Shown: in pieces, positions 1 through 7,904 of the stretch
Position numbering within the stretch: the first letter of the stretch is position 1
Layout: every line of letters starts with the position of its first letter
Assembly: GCA_002293105.1 (NCBI GenBank)
Contig: DBCP01000058.1
Coordinates: forward strand, 6,538 to 21,185
Direction: 5' to 3'
DNA: 14,648 bases
Origin: Bacteroidetes bacterium UBA955
Lineage (GTDB): Bacteria; Bacteroidota; Bacteroidia; NS11-12g; UBA955
The notes under the pieces: model-generated
Told to the model about the DNA's origin: nothing
The model's database searches: none
What the model saw: only the letters and a program-made list of their open reading frames with translations
Program-made: the position numbers and the translations under genes

Positions 1-1056
1 ATGGAATTACTCACCGGTTCCACCACCAAGAAAAAACGAGAACAACTACTCATCGACCTCGCAGAAGGCAATATTCACATCCTCGTTGGTACACACGCCC
101 TCATCGAACAGGATGTGCAATACAAGCAACTGGGTCTGGTGGTCATCGATGAACAGCATCGATTTGGCGTGGCACAGCGCGCAAAACTTTGGAAAAAAGG
201 ACATGTCTTGCCACATATTTTGGTCATGACCGCGACACCCATCCCGAGGACCTTGGCCATGACCGTGTACGGCGATTTGGATGTGAGTGTGATCGACGAG
301 ATGCCGGCGGGTCGAAAGCCTATCGTAACAGTGCACCGACAAGAATCGATGCGTCCGGCCATCATGGAATTCTTAAAAAACGAAATCGCCAAGGGCCGAC
401 AGATTTACTACGTATTTCCATTGATTGAGGACAGTGAAAAACTTGATTTAAATAGTTTGATGAGTGGTTACGACATGGTTTCAACTTATTTGCCACCACC
501 ACAGTTTAAATACAGCATCGTTCACGGAAAACTCAAGGCAGCGGAAAAAGATGCAGCCATGAATTTGTTCAAAAATCACCAAACGGATATTCTCATTGCA
601 ACAACCGTGATTGAAGTGGGCGTAAACGTACCCAACGCATCTGTCATGGTCATTGAAAATGCCGAACGATTTGGGTTGGCCCAATTACACCAATTAAGGG
701 GTCGCGTTGGACGGGGCAACGAGCAGAGTTATTGCGTTTTAATCACCAAACCTGGCCTCGGCGAGAATGGTTACAAACGCATTTCTACCATGGTAAATAC
801 CAACGATGGATTTGAAATTGCCAAAGTAGATTTGGAATTGCGGGGACCGGGAGAATTGGATGGCACCAAACAAAGTGGGGTGCTGGAACTCAAACTGGCA
901 GACATCCGATACGATGAATCTACCTTGATTGCCAGCCGGGTTGAAGCCCAACAATGGCTAGAAAATGATGAACTACTCATGAAGCCAGAAAGCGTACCCA
1001 TCAAGTCTGAATTGGCCAAAATTCCAAACAGAACGGTTTGGAGCAAAATATCCTAG
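1..1056 (+). CDS. recG: ATP-dependent DNA helicase RecG, C-terminal part (5' end outside the window)
   Basis: RecG is a cytosolic superfamily 2 helicase that remodels stalled replication forks and branch-migrates Holliday junctions. The 351 residues seen are about half of the usual ~700. The wedge domain and the Walker A motif must lie upstream, so the ATG at base 1 is an internal methionine and not the start. Visible helicase motifs, numbered from base 1, are GTHALI (30-35), the Walker B box DEQH (50-53), MTATPIPR (76-83), and motif VI with QLHQLRGRVGRG (228-239). After it comes the RecG-specific stretch DGF.IAK.DLELRGPGE (about 269-285), the TRG-type region that couples ATP hydrolysis to translocation. 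All recognisable motifs are intact and the frame is open to a TAG at 1054. The next gene is on the same strand 86 bases downstream, with no clear terminator between. Confidence 0.96.
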   Translation: MELLTGSTTKKKREQLLIDLAEGNIHILVGTHALIEQDVQYKQLGLVVIDEQHRFGVAQRAKLWKKGHVLPHILVMTATPIPRTLAMTVYGDLDVSVIDEMPAGRKPIVTVHRQESMRPAIMEFLKNEIAKGRQIYYVFPLIEDSEKLDLNSLMSGYDMVSTYLPPPQFKYSIVHGKLKAAEKDAAMNLFKNHQTDILIATTVIEVGVNVPNASVMVIENAERFGLAQLHQLRGRVGRGNEQSYCVLITKPGLGENGYKRISTMVNTNDGFEIAKVDLELRGPGELDGTKQSGVLELKLADIRYDESTLIASRVEAQQWLENDELLMKPESVPIKSELAKIPNRTVWSKIS

Positions 1057-1068
1057 GGTGCATTGTAT

Positions 1069-1089
1069 AAAGTTTTTCCAAAGTTTTTC
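1069..1089. repeat. 10-bp direct repeat in the recG-mlaE gap
   Basis: AAAGTTTTTC occurs at 1069-1078 and again at 1080-1089, one base apart, giving an 11-base period close to one helical turn. It lies in the 86-base gap before the permease gene, where an operator could sit. It could equally be chance in T-rich spacer DNA. No hairpin forms from it. Confidence 0.35.
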
Positions 1090-1142
1090 GATGGCTTTGC
1101 CTTGCTTTCGGATTGGGCGATGTAATTTCACGTCGTAAAACG

Positions 1143-1901
1143 ATGAATATTTTTTCTGAAGTAGGTAGGTACATACTGTTCATGCGATACGTATTCAAAC
1201 GTCCGGAGCGAGGTCGTGTATTTTGGAACATGTTGGTTCGTGAAATGAACTTGATGGGTGTAGATTCATTGGTGGTTGTGATTTTGATTGCCACCATCAC
1301 TGGGGCAGTAACAACGGTTCAAACGGCCAGTCAGCTTGCTTCGGATTCAGGAATATTACCACCAAGTTTGTTTCCCATGGCGATAGTGGGGTCGGTTGTT
1401 GGCTCTAGTTCCGTGTTGGAATTGGCTCCCACCATTACTTGTTTGGTATTGGCTGGTAAAATTGGGGCGAACATCGCTTCCGAGATAGGAAACATGAAGG
1501 TGAGCGAACAAATTGATGCCTATGAGGTGATGGGAATCAATTCCATTGGCTTTGTCTCATTTCCAAAAATATTGGCGGGAATTATCGTGATACCCTGCTT
1601 AATCATCATTTCCAATTTCTTGTTGATTTTTGGAGGGTTGATTGCGGCAAAACTCACAGGCATCATGACGATGGATGAATATGTCACAGGGCTAAGAAGT
1701 TCTTTCGTACCCCTTTATGCAAAAGTACTCATGGTGAAAAGCGTGGTGTTTTCATTTATCATCACAAGCCTTAGTTGCTTTCAAGGGTATTTCACTACCG
1801 GCGGAGCATTGGAGGTGGGTGAAGCAGGAACCAAAGCGGTTACCAAAATCTGCGTAACCATTTTACTATTCGATTTGATCATTGCCAAACTTTTACTGTA
1901 A
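1143..1901 (+). CDS. mlaE: MlaE-family ABC transporter permease (phospholipid / MCE-type transport)
   Basis: This is an integral inner-membrane permease of the MlaE (formerly DUF140) family, the membrane part of MCE transporters that move phospholipid or other lipid between inner and outer membranes. The product has 252 residues, the usual family length. The family core ELAPTITCLVLAGKIGAN begins near residue 93, continues with an E.GNMKVSEQIDA segment and is followed by EVMG. A second conserved patch, QGYFTTGGALEVGEAG, begins at residue 204. Hydrophobic segments lie at about 43-60, 68-82, 134-160 and 190-203, with a last one at 226-250. I chose the ATG at 1143, because the longer frame would need a TTG at 1113 and would add ten residues the family lacks. 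The ATPase gene follows after 9 bases, so the two are almost certainly co-transcribed. No MlaD gene is next to them. Confidence 0.92.
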   Translation: MNIFSEVGRYILFMRYVFKRPERGRVFWNMLVREMNLMGVDSLVVVILIATITGAVTTVQTASQLASDSGILPPSLFPMAIVGSVVGSSSVLELAPTITCLVLAGKIGANIASEIGNMKVSEQIDAYEVMGINSIGFVSFPKILAGIIVIPCLIIISNFLLIFGGLIAAKLTGIMTMDEYVTGLRSSFVPLYAKVLMVKSVVFSFIITSLSCFQGYFTTGGALEVGEAGTKAVTKICVTILLFDLIIAKLLL

Positions 1902-1910
1902 CCCTACGCC

Positions 1911-2642
1911 ATGATTCAACTGGTTGATTTAAACAAATTCTTTGAGGAAAAACATGTATTGAAAAACATCAATGCCAACTTTCTTCCTGGGGTAGCCAAT
2001 TTGGTTATCGGTGCCTCGGGCGGCGGAAAAAGCGTCTTGGTAAAGACCATGGTGGGTTTGGAAACCCCTAGCAGTGGGCATGTTTTATTCGAAGATCAGG
2101 ATTACCATCACCTTGAATACGAGGAACAACAAACGCTGCGAAGAGAAATTGGTATGCTGTTTCAAGGTACCGCCCTATTCGATTCTCTCACCGTGGAACA
2201 AAATGTAGAATTTCCCTTATTGATGTTCTCGAACATGAGCAAAGAAGAACGGATGGACCGGGTGAACCTTTGCCTTTCCCGGGTTAACTTGGTCAATGCA
2301 AACAAAAAAACACCCGCAGAAATTTCTGGTGGAATGAAAAAAAGAGTGGGTATTGCGAGAGCTATCGCCCTGAATATCAAATACTTGTTCTGCGACGAAC
2401 CCAATTCCGGACTAGACCCGCTTACTTCAAGGGTGATTGATACTTTGCTCCACGACATTACCAAGGAATTCGGCATTACAACCATCATCAACAGCCACGA
2501 CATGAAAACAGTAAAAGACATTGGTGAACACATTGTCTTCGTGCATCAGGGACAGAAATGGTGGGAAGGCAGCAAAGAAGATCTTGCGGAAGCACAAAAG
2601 AGCAACCCCGAGCTACATGCCTTCGTCATGGCTAGTTACTAG
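1911..2642 (+). CDS. mlaF: MlaF-type ABC transporter ATP-binding protein
   Basis: This cytosolic ATPase should power the permease encoded just upstream. The 243 residues hold a complete nucleotide-binding domain: Walker A GASGGGKS (34-41), Q-loop glutamine 85 in LFQGTALFDSLTV, signature ISGGMKKRVGIARA (from 138), Walker B with the catalytic glutamate in CDEPNSGLDP (161-170), and the switch histidine in INSHDM (His196). The Q-loop sequence ALFDSLTV followed by NV.FP and the signature with GGM.KRV are typical of MlaF and separate it from drug-efflux or amino-acid ATPases. The usual EPTAGLDP reads EPNSGLDP here, a mild variation that keeps the catalytic residues. It starts 9 bases after the permease stop. 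Its stop lies 3 bases from the stop of the convergent lipoprotein gene, so the two transcripts probably overlap. Confidence 0.93.
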   Translation: MIQLVDLNKFFEEKHVLKNINANFLPGVANLVIGASGGGKSVLVKTMVGLETPSSGHVLFEDQDYHHLEYEEQQTLRREIGMLFQGTALFDSLTVEQNVEFPLLMFSNMSKEERMDRVNLCLSRVNLVNANKKTPAEISGGMKKRVGIARAIALNIKYLFCDEPNSGLDPLTSRVIDTLLHDITKEFGITTIINSHDMKTVKDIGEHIVFVHQGQKWWEGSKEDLAEAQKSNPELHAFVMASY

Positions 2643-2645
2643 AAC

Positions 2646-4349
2646 TTACCGCGATATTTTCACACGTTTCAGTACCAAGCGATTGGCGGCATCATTCTCC
2701 AAGCCCTGAACCCAGGGTTGTATGAGTCGGATACTTTTGTCGTAATACAGCGGTATCACCGGTGCCTGATCAATCAAAATTTGATTGGCTTGCTGAATGT
2801 ATTGTTTTCTCAAAGAAGCTTTTTGCCCTGACTCTCCGGCTTCAATCAAACGATAGAGTGTATCAAATTGGGCATCTTCAAAATGCGTATAATTGGGCCC
2901 CATCGGCGACAAATACGGCGCATAATAGCAAGCCAAGAAGTTTTCTGCATCCGGATAATCGGCGATCCAAGAGCCTCTGAACAACATGAGTTTTCCCTCG
3001 TTGCGCAGTTGACGTAACATTCCTCCCGTTTGAATATCCACTTTGATTTTCACACCCAAACGTCCCCAAGTTTCCTGCAAATACACCATCATATCCAGAT
3101 AATCAGCTGTGGTTGAGAGCACTATTTCCGGTTTGTTGTTTTGCTTAGCATAGCTAGACTGCTGGTATTCGGCGAGTGCCTTTTGCCAGGCCGCATTCGC
3201 TTCTGTTATTGTTTCTTTTTCATGGGCATTCAAAATGGGTGGTACTACACCCCAATCGCCGGCATCGCCCAGTCCATTTCTAAAAAATCGCACCAACTTC
3301 TGTTTATCTACCGCGTAAAACAGGGCCCTTCGCAGGTGAACATCTTTGAGCCAATTGGTTTTTCCAGGATACTCGCCGAGATAACATCCCACATACTCTG
3401 TATTGAGAAACGGCGTAATGATGGCTTTCATCTTCTGGGCATATTTGGGCTTCAACATGGCTTGATCGGTAAGCAATTCATCCTTGAACGAACCCTCCAA
3501 TCCATTAAAAAAATCATAACTCCCTGCCGCAAACTGCATAAATGCCGTTTGTTTGTTCTTCACAAAGGTGACGTTAATTGCATCCAAATAAGGCAACGGA
3601 ACGCCTTGGGTATCTTTTTCATGGTAATGCGGATTCTTTCGCATGACCAGTTTGATTTCGTCCTCCCACCGTCTGACATAGAAAGGCCCTGTTCCAACAG
3701 GGTTTCGGGCAAGATAGGATTTGTCTAACCGGGCGTATTCCTTGGGAACCACATAGCCAAAATTGGTGGAGAGCAACCCCAGGAGCGAGGCAGCGGGCGA
3801 CACCAACTTCAACACAAAGGTGGAATCATTGGGTGCGATGAAGACGCGATTTAACTGCGAATCTATTTTCCCCACGAAAATCCAGGCTCCGGGCGAACTT
3901 GTTGCAGGGTCTGCAATTCTTGACAGGCTGTAAGCCACATCCGAGGCAACCATTTTTCGGGTGGTGACTTTGCCTTGTTTATCCACAAAACAAAAGTTCA
4001 CATCCGAGCGCAAGTGAAAAGTATAGGTGAGAAGGTCTGTTGAAATCTCCCATGACTTGGCCAACGCGGGAACGGGCTGTAATTGGGCATCGAGATCAAT
4101 CAGTCCATTAAAAATTTGCGATACAATCCAATTTTCTGACTGCGATCTTACAAAAGCAGGATCCAACGTGGTGACAGAAACATCTTCATTGTAATGAAAG
4201 ATTTGCTGTGGGGATTTTTTATCAACATTTTTACAACCACCCAAACCCAAAACTGTGAATAAAAGTACCCCGATGGACGAAAGCAATATCCCCCCTTTGG
4301 AGATAAATTTGTTGTCCGCCAGAATAGAAATTCTCTTCTGGGCCATCAT
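2646..4349 (-). CDS. ABC transporter substrate-binding lipoprotein, family 5 (OppA/DppA-like)
   Basis: This is a periplasmic solute-binding protein of the SBP_bac_5 family, which usually binds oligopeptides, dipeptides or nickel chelates. The frame can begin at a GTG (4403), but I prefer the ATG at 4349 (or its neighbour at 4346). That start gives a lipoprotein signal with basic residues, a hydrophobic stretch and the lipobox LGGC, with Cys39 as the lipidation site. A -7 box at 4371-4378 also lies between the two candidate starts and so excludes the longer one. Family landmarks include LDPAF near residue 63, YTFHLRSDV, GTGPFYV (about 219-225), a YPDAENF motif and a C-terminal APVIPLYY stretch. 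The length of 568 residues is normal. No permease or ATPase for peptides is in the window, so its transport partners are unknown and the substrate is not predictable. Confidence 0.9.
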   Translation of the reverse strand: MMAQKRISILADNKFISKGGILLSSIGVLLFTVLGLGGCKNVDKKSPQQIFHYNEDVSVTTLDPAFVRSQSENWIVSQIFNGLIDLDAQLQPVPALAKSWEISTDLLTYTFHLRSDVNFCFVDKQGKVTTRKMVASDVAYSLSRIADPATSSPGAWIFVGKIDSQLNRVFIAPNDSTFVLKLVSPAASLLGLLSTNFGYVVPKEYARLDKSYLARNPVGTGPFYVRRWEDEIKLVMRKNPHYHEKDTQGVPLPYLDAINVTFVKNKQTAFMQFAAGSYDFFNGLEGSFKDELLTDQAMLKPKYAQKMKAIITPFLNTEYVGCYLGEYPGKTNWLKDVHLRRALFYAVDKQKLVRFFRNGLGDAGDWGVVPPILNAHEKETITEANAAWQKALAEYQQSSYAKQNNKPEIVLSTTADYLDMMVYLQETWGRLGVKIKVDIQTGGMLRQLRNEGKLMLFRGSWIADYPDAENFLACYYAPYLSPMGPNYTHFEDAQFDTLYRLIEAGESGQKASLRKQYIQQANQILIDQAPVIPLYYDKSIRLIQPWVQGLENDAANRLVLKRVKISR

Positions 4350-4370
4350 CCTTACAAGTTGCATTGAACA

Positions 4371-4378
4371 CAAATGTA
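4371..4378 (-). promoter_or_regulatory. Candidate -7 box for the substrate-binding lipoprotein
   Basis: Read on the minus strand this is TACATTTG, an exact match to the Bacteroidota -7 consensus TAnnTTTG. Transcription would start near 4366 and give a leader of about 17 bases before the ATG at 4349. No TTG is found at the expected -33 distance, so the promoter is only half supported. The rest of the 120-base divergent gap (4350-4469) shows no clear promoter for parA. Confidence 0.4.
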
Positions 4379-4469
4379 TGGATATCGCTCCGAATTGGAC
4401 CACCTTGCGAGGCGGGAAGAATCAACAATCCATTGACATCCTAAACAGCAAAAAAAGAAGCACAACGAC

Positions 4470-5261
4470 ATGGGAAAAATCATCGCCATCGCCAATCAAA
4501 AAGGGGGTGTGGGTAAAACCACCACTGCCATCAATCTGGCCGCCAGTTTGGCCGTGTTGGAATACAAAACGTTGCTCGTAGATGCAGATCCGCAGGCCAA
4601 CTCAACTTCGGGTATTGGCTTTGACCCAAAAAATGTGCGTTTGGGCTTGTATGAATGTTTGGTACAGGAAATTCATCCCCAAGATGTGATTCTTCACAGC
4701 AATGTCCCCTATTTGGATTTACTACCCTCCAGCATTGATTTGGTGGGTGCTGAAATTGAATTATTGGATATGCCAAACCGTGAGCGCATTATGCAGGGTT
4801 TGCTCAAATCGATTCAAAGCCAATACGACTTTATCATTGTGGATTGTTCCCCTTCGCTGGGATTGATTACCACCAACGCCTTGTGTGCGGCCAACAGTGT
4901 GATTATCCCTGTGCAATGCGAATACTTTGCCTTGGAGGGATTGGGCAAATTGTTGAACACCATAAAAATCGTGCAGAACCACCTCAACAAACACCTCGAA
5001 ATCGAAGGGATCTTGTTGACCATGTATGATGGTCGTTTGCGTTTGTGCAACCAAGTTGTGGAAGATGTGAAAACACACTTCCAAGACATCGTTTTTGATT
5101 GTATCATCCAAAGAACCACCAAACTAGGGGAAGCGCCGAGCTTTGGGGTACCTGTGATTCATCACGATGCCGACAGTCGCGGATCCATCAATTACCTCAA
5201 TTTGGCCAAAGAGGTATTGGTAAAAAATGGTCTTATTCAACCTGAAACCGAAATGGCATGA
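4470..5261 (+). CDS. parA: Chromosome partitioning ATPase ParA (Soj)
   Basis: ParA is a DNA-binding ATPase that forms gradients on the nucleoid and moves ParB-parS complexes, separating newly replicated origins. The 263-residue product starts directly with the deviant Walker A box KGGVGKTT (11-18), including the signature lysine 11. It continues with DADPQANST (38-46) and the Walker B aspartate in FIIVDCSPSLG (Asp125). The conserved CEYFALEGL segment follows about 30 residues later. Length and the lack of an N-terminal helix-turn-helix place it with chromosomal Soj-type proteins, not with plasmid P1-type ParA. Its stop codon overlaps the parB start by 4 bases (ATGA), so the two are translationally coupled. 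The start is unambiguous because the Walker A motif lies so close to it. Confidence 0.96.
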   Translation: MGKIIAIANQKGGVGKTTTAINLAASLAVLEYKTLLVDADPQANSTSGIGFDPKNVRLGLYECLVQEIHPQDVILHSNVPYLDLLPSSIDLVGAEIELLDMPNRERIMQGLLKSIQSQYDFIIVDCSPSLGLITTNALCAANSVIIPVQCEYFALEGLGKLLNTIKIVQNHLNKHLEIEGILLTMYDGRLRLCNQVVEDVKTHFQDIVFDCIIQRTTKLGEAPSFGVPVIHHDADSRGSINYLNLAKEVLVKNGLIQPETEMA

Positions 5262-6148
5262 GCAGTACAATAAAAAAGAAAGCCGGATTGGGACGTGGCC
5301 TTGGTGCTTTGTTGGAAAACGCCAACACCGACATCACCACATCGAATAGCAACGCCAATACAGGAAATGTTGCGATGATTTCCATTTCTAGCATTGAAGC
5401 CAACCCATGGCAGCCCCGTTCTGAATTTGAACAAACCGCCTTAAATGAATTAACCGAGAGTATCCGTGTTCACGGGGTAATCCAACCGATTACCGTGCGC
5501 AAAATGGGCTACGACCGTTACCAGTTGATTTCTGGTGAGCGAAGAACCCGCGCATCACTGCAAGCCGGATTAACCGAAATACCCGCCTTTATTCGCGTTG
5601 CCAACGATCAAGACATGCTAGAGATGGCATTGATCGAAAACATTCAACGCAGTGATTTGAATGCCATTGAAGTTGCGTTGAGCTACAAGCGATTGTTGGA
5701 AGAATGCAACCTAAAGCACGAGGAATTGGGCGAACGCGTTGGCAAAGACAGAACCACCGTAAATAACTATTTGCGCTTATTGAAACTACCCGAGCCCATT
5801 CAAAAGGGCATTCAACAAGGCAAAGTGTCAATGGGCCATGCCCGTGCGATGATCAACATGGATGATGCGGTTGCACAAATGGAATTGTACGAGCAAATCA
5901 TCCGCGAAGAATTGAGCGTCCGCGATGTTGAATCCTTGGTAAAGGCCAAAAAGAATGGACAAACCCTGGGGCTTTCCTTGAGCGGAACCGACTGGGACCC
6001 TGAAATTGATCGCATTACCGCGGCATTTTATGAAAAACTCCGCACAGCCGTTCACTTGAAGGCTTCCGGTAAAGGCAAAGGAAAAATCATCATTTCTTAC
6101 AAGAGTCGTGAAGATTTGGAACGCATTTTAGGCCTCATTGGTCAATAA
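5258..6148 (+). CDS. parB: Chromosome partitioning protein ParB (Spo0J), CTP-dependent DNA clamp
   Basis: ParB loads at parS sites, binds CTP and spreads as a sliding clamp. It is the substrate of ParA and usually recruits SMC. The 296 residues have all expected parts. The N-terminal LGRGLGALL motif (11-19) stimulates ParA in homologues. A low-complexity Asn/Ser/Thr linker (about 21-37) follows. The ParB/Srx fold contains NPWQPR (49-54) and the CTP-binding box GERRTRA (93-99), then ENIQR (127-131). A helix-turn-helix lies at about 153-176 and SMGHARA near 191. The C-terminal dimerisation domain ends at the stop. The ATG overlaps the parA stop. No 16-bp parS palindrome close to TGTTTCACGTGAAACA was seen anywhere in the window by eye. 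Confidence 0.96.
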   Translation: MSSTIKKKAGLGRGLGALLENANTDITTSNSNANTGNVAMISISSIEANPWQPRSEFEQTALNELTESIRVHGVIQPITVRKMGYDRYQLISGERRTRASLQAGLTEIPAFIRVANDQDMLEMALIENIQRSDLNAIEVALSYKRLLEECNLKHEELGERVGKDRTTVNNYLRLLKLPEPIQKGIQQGKVSMGHARAMINMDDAVAQMELYEQIIREELSVRDVESLVKAKKNGQTLGLSLSGTDWDPEIDRITAAFYEKLRTAVHLKASGKGKGKIIISYKSREDLERILGLIGQ

Positions 6149-6158
6149 CAAGATAGAC

Positions 6159-6764
6159 ATGGGTAATGTCGCTTTCTCAAAATCAAAATCACTGCTACTG
6201 TCTTTTGGGCTATTGGTAGCGGGCTTGTTGCAGGCGCAGTGGTCAACAGCAAAGCAACCATCTTTGATGTACCGACAGGCTTCCCTGTCTTTCAGCGGAT
6301 TAGAGACGCTTACCTTTCAACCCGAAAAGCCCTTTCAATGGGCACAAACGCGTGATACTGCCTATATGCATTCGCCCCGAAAGGCAACACTGCTGGCCAT
6401 GGCTTTGCCGGGTGCGGGACAGATTTACAACCGCAAATATTGGAAAGCACCCATCGTATACGCCGGTTTGGGTGGCAGTTTGTATGCCATTGGAATGTTT
6501 CGCGGAAACATGCGCAGTCTAAACGATAGCATAGCCCAGATTTACAGTTTGGGCAAAACGCCGAGTCCATTGCTTTTAGAAGACCGAGACAACCAGCGTT
6601 CGCGCAGAGATGTGGCGATATTGTGTTTGGCGGGGGTCTATGTGTTGCAGGTATTGGACGCCGTAGTGGATGCCCATTTCTACAAATTCAATATCAACGA
6701 CAAAATCGGGATTGAATGGAATGCCGCACCTTCGAGAATGCTGGCGTTTCACTATCAACTTTAA
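6159..6764 (+). CDS. DUF5683 domain protein with signal peptide
   Basis: The 201-residue product belongs to the DUF5683 family, which is largely confined to Bacteroidota and often found directly after parA-parB. Its function is not known. The ATG at 6159 gives a clean signal peptide (hydrophobic stretch at about 12-24 ending in LLQA before Gln). The longer frame would need a TTG that lies inside parB. The family core PGAGQIYNRKYWKAPIVYAG begins near residue 84 and is followed by a glycine-rich hydrophobic segment. A second hydrophobic helix (ILCLAGVYVLQVLDAVVDAH) lies at about 156-175. The protein is probably in the envelope with one or two membrane helices. The gap to parB is 10 bases and to the next gene 7 bases, so it should be part of the parAB operon. 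A role in segregation is only a guess from position. Confidence 0.85.
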   Translation: MGNVAFSKSKSLLLSFGLLVAGLLQAQWSTAKQPSLMYRQASLSFSGLETLTFQPEKPFQWAQTRDTAYMHSPRKATLLAMALPGAGQIYNRKYWKAPIVYAGLGGSLYAIGMFRGNMRSLNDSIAQIYSLGKTPSPLLLEDRDNQRSRRDVAILCLAGVYVLQVLDAVVDAHFYKFNINDKIGIEWNAAPSRMLAFHYQL

Positions 6765-6771
6765 TGAATTT

Positions 6772-7095
6772 ATGATGAATCGGCTTGAACAACTGACCGC
6801 TTTTTTACAAGATTCTCCGAACGATGCTTTTTTGCATTACGCCGTGGCGCAGGAACTTTACAAACTGGGGATGCTGGATGCGGCTTTGGACAAGTATTTA
6901 TGGCTCACAGAGCACCAACCACAATATGTGGCCACCTACTACCACTTGGGAAAGCTGTTGGTAGAACGGGGCGAAAAAGAGGCGGCCTTGGCTTGGTTCA
7001 ATCTAGGGATTGAACAAGCCAAGGCCGCCAAAGAATTACATTCACTCAGCGAACTCCAAAGTGCTAAATTGGCCTTGGAGTACGACGAGGATTAG
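6772..7095 (+). CDS. Small tetratricopeptide repeat protein
   Basis: The 107-residue protein (106 if it starts at the adjacent ATG at 6775) has no signal peptide or membrane segment and should be cytosolic. It contains about two TPR helical hairpins. The first spans roughly 13-46 with the pattern D..LHYAVAQEL.KLG..D.AL..Y. The second spans about 47-82 with YYHLGKLL...GEKEAAL.WF..GIE.A, and is followed by a capping helix. TPR proteins of this size are protein-protein interaction scaffolds, and no enzymatic residues are seen. An upstream extension to 6670 would overlap the DUF5683 gene by about 95 bases in a different frame and adds no conserved feature, so I rejected it. The gene is last in the parAB run. 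Its stop overlaps by 4 bases the stop of the convergent Bax inhibitor gene. Confidence 0.82.
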   Translation: MMNRLEQLTAFLQDSPNDAFLHYAVAQELYKLGMLDAALDKYLWLTEHQPQYVATYYHLGKLLVERGEKEAALAWFNLGIEQAKAAKELHSLSELQSAKLALEYDED

Positions 7096-7856
7096 TCGCG
7101 ACTTTGCAATTTTGCCAACAAGCGCAAAATCTCCAAGTACAACCAAACAAGGGTCATCAACAAAGCAACACCGGCAAACCATTCCATGTATTTTGGGGCG
7201 CCATTGGCTGATTGTCTTTCGATAAAGTCAAAATCCAAGATCAAGTTAAAGGCTGCAATGCCCGCAATCAAAGCTGAAATACCAATGCTCATTGGGCTGC
7301 TACCATAGTAAAAGCTTTGAACACCAAACATACCCATCACCATGGTGATAAGGTAAAATACGCCTACTCCTACTGTCGCAAACACAATGATTTTGGTAAA
7401 CATCGGGGTTGCACGAAGCAAACCTGAACGATACGCCAACAACATTACAGCAAAAATCAACAAAGTGATTCCCACGGCATTCATCACGATACCATCGTAC
7501 ATGGTATTAAACACCAATGAAACAGCACCCAAGAACAAACCTTCTGCCGCTGCGTATACAGGAGCCAAATAAGGGGCCCAAGATTGCTTAAACATCATCA
7601 CCAAGCTGGCGATGAATCCCACAATCATTCCTCCGATCATGTAACCGGTAAGACCATTGTTGAACGCATAAGCCAAACCGGCTTCACCTTCACCACCCTG
7701 AACTCCAAATTTCATCCACAAAAATGCTGCGGGCAAAATCATCATGATAAACAAGGCAATGGTTTTGTTCACGGTACCACTCACCGTCATTTCACCTTCG
7801 TAGGTCGCCGAGCGAGCACTGTCGAAAGCCTTTTCTGAAAATAATGGACTACTCAT
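7092..7856 (-). CDS. Bax inhibitor-1/YccA family membrane protein (BaxI_1 type)
   Basis: This is a seven-helix inner-membrane protein of the TMBIM/Bax inhibitor-1 superfamily, whose studied members (for example BsYetJ) are pH-sensitive calcium leak channels. The 254 residues begin with a short soluble head (1-31) containing the MTVSGTVNKT patch typical of the ~250-residue bacterial subgroup. Hydrophobic segments lie at about 33-48, 71-89, 95-115, 122-141, 155-175, 189-208 and 225-247. The acidic pair in LDFDFIE (Asp208 and Asp210) falls just after the sixth segment, where the family places its conserved aspartates. The ATG at 7854-7856 is the only sensible start. The gene lies 61 bases downstream of the giant secreted protein on the same strand and probably has its own promoter. 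Ion specificity cannot be read from the sequence. Confidence 0.93.
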   Translation of the reverse strand: MSSPLFSEKAFDSARSATYEGEMTVSGTVNKTIALFIMMILPAAFLWMKFGVQGGEGEAGLAYAFNNGLTGYMIGGMIVGFIASLVMMFKQSWAPYLAPVYAAAEGLFLGAVSLVFNTMYDGIVMNAVGITLLIFAVMLLAYRSGLLRATPMFTKIIVFATVGVGVFYLITMVMGMFGVQSFYYGSSPMSIGISALIAGIAAFNLILDFDFIERQSANGAPKYMEWFAGVALLMTLVWLYLEILRLLAKLQSRD

Positions 7857-7904
7857 ATTCTGTTGTTATTTTTTTCGGTTTTTAATCAATCTCAATGGGT
7901 ATTT

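Noticed and set aside
1..3. ATG at the first base as a real start of a short helicase
   Set aside because: The sequence aligns in content with the middle of RecG; the Walker A motif must be upstream, so the gene is simply cut by the window edge.
1123..1130. Possible mlaE promoter, TAATTTCA with TTG 18 bases upstream
   Set aside because: The -7 box has two mismatches and the spacing is short; too weak to list as a feature.
1126..1142. parS-like sequence TTTCACGTCGTAAAAC
   Set aside because: Only the left half resembles the parS palindrome; the right half does not mirror it, and it lies 3 kb from parB.
2162..2533. 123-codon open frame on the minus strand
   Set aside because: It is antisense to mlaF, whose catalytic motifs are intact through this stretch; no family resemblance.
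3141..3728. 195-codon open frame on the plus strand
   Set aside because: It lies fully inside the substrate-binding lipoprotein gene on the other strand, has no recognisable domain, and is best explained as a shadow of that gene.
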